Source: Streptomyces griseicoloratus
GTDB taxonomy: Bacteria > Actinomycetota > Actinomycetes > Streptomycetales > Streptomycetaceae
DNA length: 64,000 nucleotides
Assembly (NCBI RefSeq): GCF_014534645.1
Contig: NZ_JACVQF010000186.1
Span: 84,641 to 148,640, forward strand
Direction: 5' to 3'
Position 1 is the first letter of the stretch. The number at the start of each line of letters is the position of its first letter. Made by a program: the position numbers and the translations under genes. The notes under the pieces are model-generated. The model was given only the letters and a program-made list of their open reading frames with translations, did no database searches and was not told where the DNA came from. This document shows positions 61,150-64,000 of the stretch, piece by piece.

Positions 61150-61842
61150 ATGCTGCTGTACTGCTTCCCGCATGCCGGAGGCGCCGACTCCCCCTACCGC
61201 TCCTGGGGGGACCGGCTCGCCTCCGTGGAGGTGCGTGTCCTGGGCCGCGGTGCCCGGTTCCCCGGGACGGCACCCAGGACGCCGGACTCGGTGCCCGCCC
61301 TGGCCGAGGCATGCGCCGACCACCTGGCTGCCGAACGCCGCCCGTACCTGTTCCTCGGCCACAGCCTCGGCGCGCTGGTCGCCTTCGAGACCGCCCGCGC
61401 ACTGCGCGCCCGCGGCGGCCGGGGTCCGGCCGTGCTGTTCGCCACCGGCCATGTGGCCCCCCATCTGCCGTCGCCGGGGCGGAAACTGGCCGGCCTGCCC
61501 ACGGCCGAGTTCTGGACGGAGGTGTGCGCGCTCGGCGGGACACCGCCGGAACTCCTCGACCACGCCGCACTGCGCGAGGCGGCCGAACCGGGCCTGCGGG
61601 CGGAGTTCCGTGCGGCTGAGACCTACCGCTACACCCCCGGACGGCCCCTGGACTGCCGGATCGTGGCCATGACCGGAACCGACGACGACCGGGCGCCCGC
61701 CGACCAGTGCGCCGCCTGGCGGCTGCACACCACCGGCAGCTTCGATCTGCACACCGTGCCCGGCGGTCACTTCTTCGTCGCCGACGACCCGGAGCCCGTG
61801 CTGGACCGCATCCGGGAGGAGACGGCCTCACCGGTGCGGTGA
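61150..61842 (+). CDS. Type II thioesterase
   Basis: The 230-residue alpha/beta hydrolase has LYCFPHAGGADSPYRSW at the N-terminus, the nucleophile Ser in LGHSLGALVAFE, Asp in GTDDDRAP and His in PGGHFFV. These are the marks of stand-alone thioesterases of NRPS and PKS clusters, which remove wrong acyl groups from carrier domains. It has GAGGAG before its ATG. It follows the exporter genes closely, which supports an operon with the NRPS functions. Confidence 0.92.
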   Translation: MLLYCFPHAGGADSPYRSWGDRLASVEVRVLGRGARFPGTAPRTPDSVPALAEACADHLAAERRPYLFLGHSLGALVAFETARALRARGGRGPAVLFATGHVAPHLPSPGRKLAGLPTAEFWTEVCALGGTPPELLDHAALREAAEPGLRAEFRAAETYRYTPGRPLDCRIVAMTGTDDDRAPADQCAAWRLHTTGSFDLHTVPGGHFFVADDPEPVLDRIREETASPVR

Positions 61843-61861
61843 TCCGCCCGGGCACGCCACA

Positions 61862-61940
61862 GCGGGGCCACCCCTCCCACAGGGGTGGCCCCGCCGCCGT
61901 CCGCGCGGGGAGAACCCGCCGTGCCCACGGGCACGGCGGG
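61862..61940. terminator. Two consecutive hairpins between convergent genes
   Basis: A 13-base-pair perfect stem (61862-61874 with 61882-61894) is followed by a 12-base-pair stem with a 2-base spacer (61915-61926 with 61929-61940). They lie between the thioesterase gene and the convergent unknown gene and probably stop transcription from both sides. Confidence 0.65.
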
Positions 61941-61954
61941 AGGAGACACAGTGC

Positions 61955-62830
61955 TCAGACCTTGGGCGTACGGGACTCCAGCGTGTACGAGGCCTCGACG
62001 CGGTAGGTGCCCTTGTTGCCGCCGCCGCGGTCCACGTTCACATCGGCCGACCTGACCACCTTCAGATACAGGCCGTCCTCCTTGTCGAACCAGACGTCCG
62101 CCACGGCGTCACCGTCGAGACCGTCGCCCCTGACATAGCTGTCGATCTTCACATGGTGGGCTTCCCGGGCCTCGCCGTCCACCGTGACGGTCTCGTCGCC
62201 GATGTATTTGATCTTGATCGCGGCGCGGTTGCCGTGCGCGACGCAGATGGTCTCCTCCCGGCCACCGGGCTTCACCGCGTCACCGCCCACCTGCACCATG
62301 GCCGGATTGCACTTGTGGGCCTCGTCGCCCTCGATGCCCGCGAAACTCACCTTCTGCATGTGGGCGAGACACAGGTACTCGCCCTGTCCGCTGCACTGCC
62401 GGTGGGCGTCGGTGTGCTCCTCGATCGGGGTGAAGTACAGCTCCCACACGCAGCCCGAGGCGTGCAGCACCCGGGCGTGGGTCTCCTTGGGGAAGGGACG
62501 CTCGTACGAGTCCCCGTCGTAGATGATCGAGTCCGAGCCGTCGGTCCGGTACGTGTAGACGCCGGCCTTCGGTTTCGTGAACCCCTTGACCTCCTTGCTC
62601 GGCGCCACCGGACGCGTGATCTGCCCCAGGTCGTCCCGGAGCGCCGAAGGATGATCGCGGTACTCCTTGAGTGCCATGGCCAGGGTGACGCGGGTTCCCT
62701 CGGGCGTGATGGCCTGGGTGCGGTTCGCGACGATGAACGCTCCGGCCGCGACGAGCACGGCCAGTATCGGCACCAGGCGCAGCAGGGTGCGCCTCACCTG
62801 CCGTTTGGTTGATCGGGACGGGCCTTCCAC
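61955..62830 (-). CDS. Membrane-anchored protein of unknown function
   Basis: The protein of about 291 residues has a basic N-terminus, one membrane helix (LLRLVPILAVLVAAGAFIVA) and an external beta-rich domain with several Cys (HASGCVWELYF, HRQCSGQGEYLCLAH, AHKCNPAMVQ, EETICVAHG). The GTG at 62830 follows GAAGGAG at five bases. I recognise no family. It faces the NRPS gene divergently. Cys and Asp/Glu-rich repeats suggest a folded extracytoplasmic domain, perhaps for sensing or binding. Confidence 0.65.
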   Translation of the reverse strand: MEGPSRSTKRQVRRTLLRLVPILAVLVAAGAFIVANRTQAITPEGTRVTLAMALKEYRDHPSALRDDLGQITRPVAPSKEVKGFTKPKAGVYTYRTDGSDSIIYDGDSYERPFPKETHARVLHASGCVWELYFTPIEEHTDAHRQCSGQGEYLCLAHMQKVSFAGIEGDEAHKCNPAMVQVGGDAVKPGGREETICVAHGNRAAIKIKYIGDETVTVDGEAREAHHVKIDSYVRGDGLDGDAVADVWFDKEDGLYLKVVRSADVNVDRGGGNKGTYRVEASYTLESRTPKV

Positions 62831-63122
62831 AGTCGCTCCTTCGACGGGTCGGAAATCCCCAGCACCGTCCCCCGGGGACCGTGACGGTCCAACCCCAGCA
62901 CGACGCGTCCGAAGAGCCCTGCCCTTAGCCCCCCTCGAAAGAGCACGGTGGGCGTCCCCGGCCGTCCGGCCTTCCCGCCAGTCATTCAGGGCTGTCGGAG
63001 GCCTCGGCCGCGCGTGAGTCTGGCCGGGACTCGCATGCCCGCATGCCCGCACGTCGCGCGGGGCGCCGAGCCCCGGCGAGTGGCCCTGGGCGTTCGTCCC
63101 GCATCGCCTTCAGGAGGATCCA

Positions 63123-64000
63123 GTGCACCCCACCAGCAACGGCAACGCCGGCACGCGCTCGCTCGACCGCGGCACCCTGCTCGCCCTCTCCCCGGCCGAC
63201 CGGATGCGGGACATCAGCGCCTACCTGCGGGACCGCCACCTCCGGATCACCGGCCACGAGGCGCCCGCCGACCTCGACGAATCCGTCTTCCTGGAATCCC
63301 TCCAGGCCACCGAGCTCCAGATCACGATCGAAGCCGAGCTGGACGTCTCCATCCCGCTCACCGACCTCGTCGCCATGCCCAGCCTGCGCGTCCTCGCCGA
63401 GGCCGTCGACCGCGCGCTCGTCTCCTCCGCCGAGGCGCCGCTCGCCGAGACCGAGAGGGAACTGACCCTGCGTCCCGATGTGGCGGGGTGGGGTGAGCCG
63501 TTCGGTCTGACGGATGTGCAGCATGCGTACTGGCTGGGGCGGTCGGGGTTGTTCGAGTTGGGTGATGTGTCGACGCATGTGTATCTGGAGTTGGAGTCGG
63601 GGGACTTTGATCCGGTGCGTGCGTCGGTGGTGTTGGGGCGTCTGGTGGCGCGGCATGGGATGTTGCGTGCGGTGGTGCGTGGGGACGGGCGTCAGCAGGT
63701 GTTGGGTGATGTGGGTGGGGTGGAGGTTGGTTTCGAGGATCTGAGTGGGTTGTCGGCGGGGGAGGTGGAGGGTGCGGTGGCCGCGGTGCGGGAGCGGTTG
63801 TCGCACGAGGTGCGGCCGGCGGGTGAGTGGCCGTTGTTCGAGGTGTTCGCGCAGCGTTTGCCGGGTGGGGTGACGCGGGTTCATGTGAGTGTGGACATGT
63901 TGATCGCGGATGCGGCGTCGGTGCGGATCTTCCTGTCGGAGTGGGCGGAGTTGTACGCCGATCCGGAGTGCGAGCTGCCGGCGATCGATGTGTCGTTCCG
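63123..64000 (+). CDS. NRPS, N-terminal carrier plus heterocyclization domain (partial at window end)
   Basis: The reading frame runs past the window end; at least 292 residues are visible. Residues about 28-100 form a carrier domain whose phosphopantetheine site reads FLESLQATEL (Ser59) in place of the usual GxDSL. From about residue 125, FGLTDVQHAYWLGR begins a heterocyclization (Cy) domain with its D-x4-D motif at Asp258 and Asp263 (SVDMLIADAAS). Carrier-Cy starts occur in pyochelin- and yersiniabactin-type synthetases, where an acyl or aryl starter is condensed with Cys, Ser or Thr and cyclised. AGGAGG lies five bases before the GTG. Codon usage changes near 63478. Confidence 0.88.
   Translation, partial: MHPTSNGNAGTRSLDRGTLLALSPADRMRDISAYLRDRHLRITGHEAPADLDESVFLESLQATELQITIEAELDVSIPLTDLVAMPSLRVLAEAVDRALVSSAEAPLAETERELTLRPDVAGWGEPFGLTDVQHAYWLGRSGLFELGDVSTHVYLELESGDFDPVRASVVLGRLVARHGMLRAVVRGDGRQQVLGDVGGVEVGFEDLSGLSAGEVEGAVAAVRERLSHEVRPAGEWPLFEVFAQRLPGGVTRVHVSVDMLIADAASVRIFLSEWAELYADPECELPAIDVSF

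Noticed and set aside
62982-63884. Minus-strand open frame antisense to the NRPS start
   Set aside because: Its His/Pro/Thr-rich translation is the mirror of G/T-rich codons in the NRPS frame, which has clear domain motifs and an AGGAGG site.
1-64000. tRNA or rRNA genes, CRISPR arrays, insertion sequences, phage integrases, attachment sites
   Set aside because: No cloverleaf-like T-loop motifs, regularly spaced repeats, transposase motifs or integrase genes were seen in the intergenic regions or reading frames.

Overview
The window is a GC-rich actinobacterial chromosome segment, almost certainly from Streptomyces. Third codon positions are mostly G or C, GTG starts are frequent, genes overlap as GTGA or TGATG, and the contents are typical of the genus: an SSI-type protease inhibitor, SpoIIE-type phosphatases with their own ATPase domains, a CYP105-like P450 with a 3Fe-4S ferredoxin, a CebR box, and a carrier-cyclization NRPS. 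I see no tRNA, rRNA, CRISPR array, insertion sequence or phage gene.

Layout. 1-8.5 kb: secreted erythromycin-esterase-like protein, FusB-like EF-G-binding protein, NAD epimerase, a candidate structured RNA with its own terminator (about 3.89-4.08 kb, minus strand), FUSC transporter, HAD phosphatase, PHP-domain protein and an SDR. 8.9-12.7 kb: a six-gene antiporter operon whose order matches the MbhA-H half of membrane-bound hydrogenases, with no NuoL-like MrpA. 12.8-19.8 kb: PRPP synthetase paralogue, STAS anti-anti-sigma factor, quinone oxidoreductase, amidohydrolase and APC permease divergent from a TetR regulator, and a VOC protein. 19.8-29.5 kb: DUF4235, glutathionyl-hydroquinone reductase, cation diffusion facilitator, F420-type nitroreductase, P450-ferredoxin pair behind a perfect palindrome, flavoprotein, aldo/keto reductase, DUF4232 lipoprotein and a SpoIIE phosphatase. 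29.7-36.8 kb: GH9 cellulase under a perfect CebR box, a RHH/Fic-like toxin-antitoxin pair, a sigma-like/zinc-finger/ricin membrane protein, lactate 2-monooxygenase and an SSI-type inhibitor.

37.0-46.4 kb is a long minus-strand run. It begins with a double-glycine-leader peptide gene, then a strong hairpin, then an NHLM-type bacteriocin exporter (HlyD adaptor, C39-peptidase ABC transporter, second ABC transporter), then a Ppx/GppA phosphatase, a small acidic protein, a heme-oxygenase-like diiron protein, a HemK-like methyltransferase and a CDGSH protein. No recognised peptide-modifying enzyme is in the run. This is the best candidate for an uncharacterised system: an apparently unmodified, Cys-free, internally duplicated bacteriocin with a dedicated exporter. 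A secreted S1 protease starts divergently from the peptide gene.

48.6-55.7 kb: a second SpoIIE phosphatase, a CBS-pair protein, dTDP-glucose 4,6-dehydratase and a CopA-type copper ATPase with a small membrane partner. 55.7-64 kb looks like the left part of a non-ribosomal peptide cluster: LuxR regulator with a degenerate receiver, stand-alone acyl/aryl-AMP ligase, SCP2-like protein, DrrAB-type ABC exporter, type II thioesterase, a membrane-anchored unknown, and the start of an NRPS with a carrier domain followed by a heterocyclization domain. The ligase probably loads the NRPS carrier, the thioesterase proofreads it and DrrAB exports the product. Codon usage changes abruptly inside the NRPS gene near 63478.
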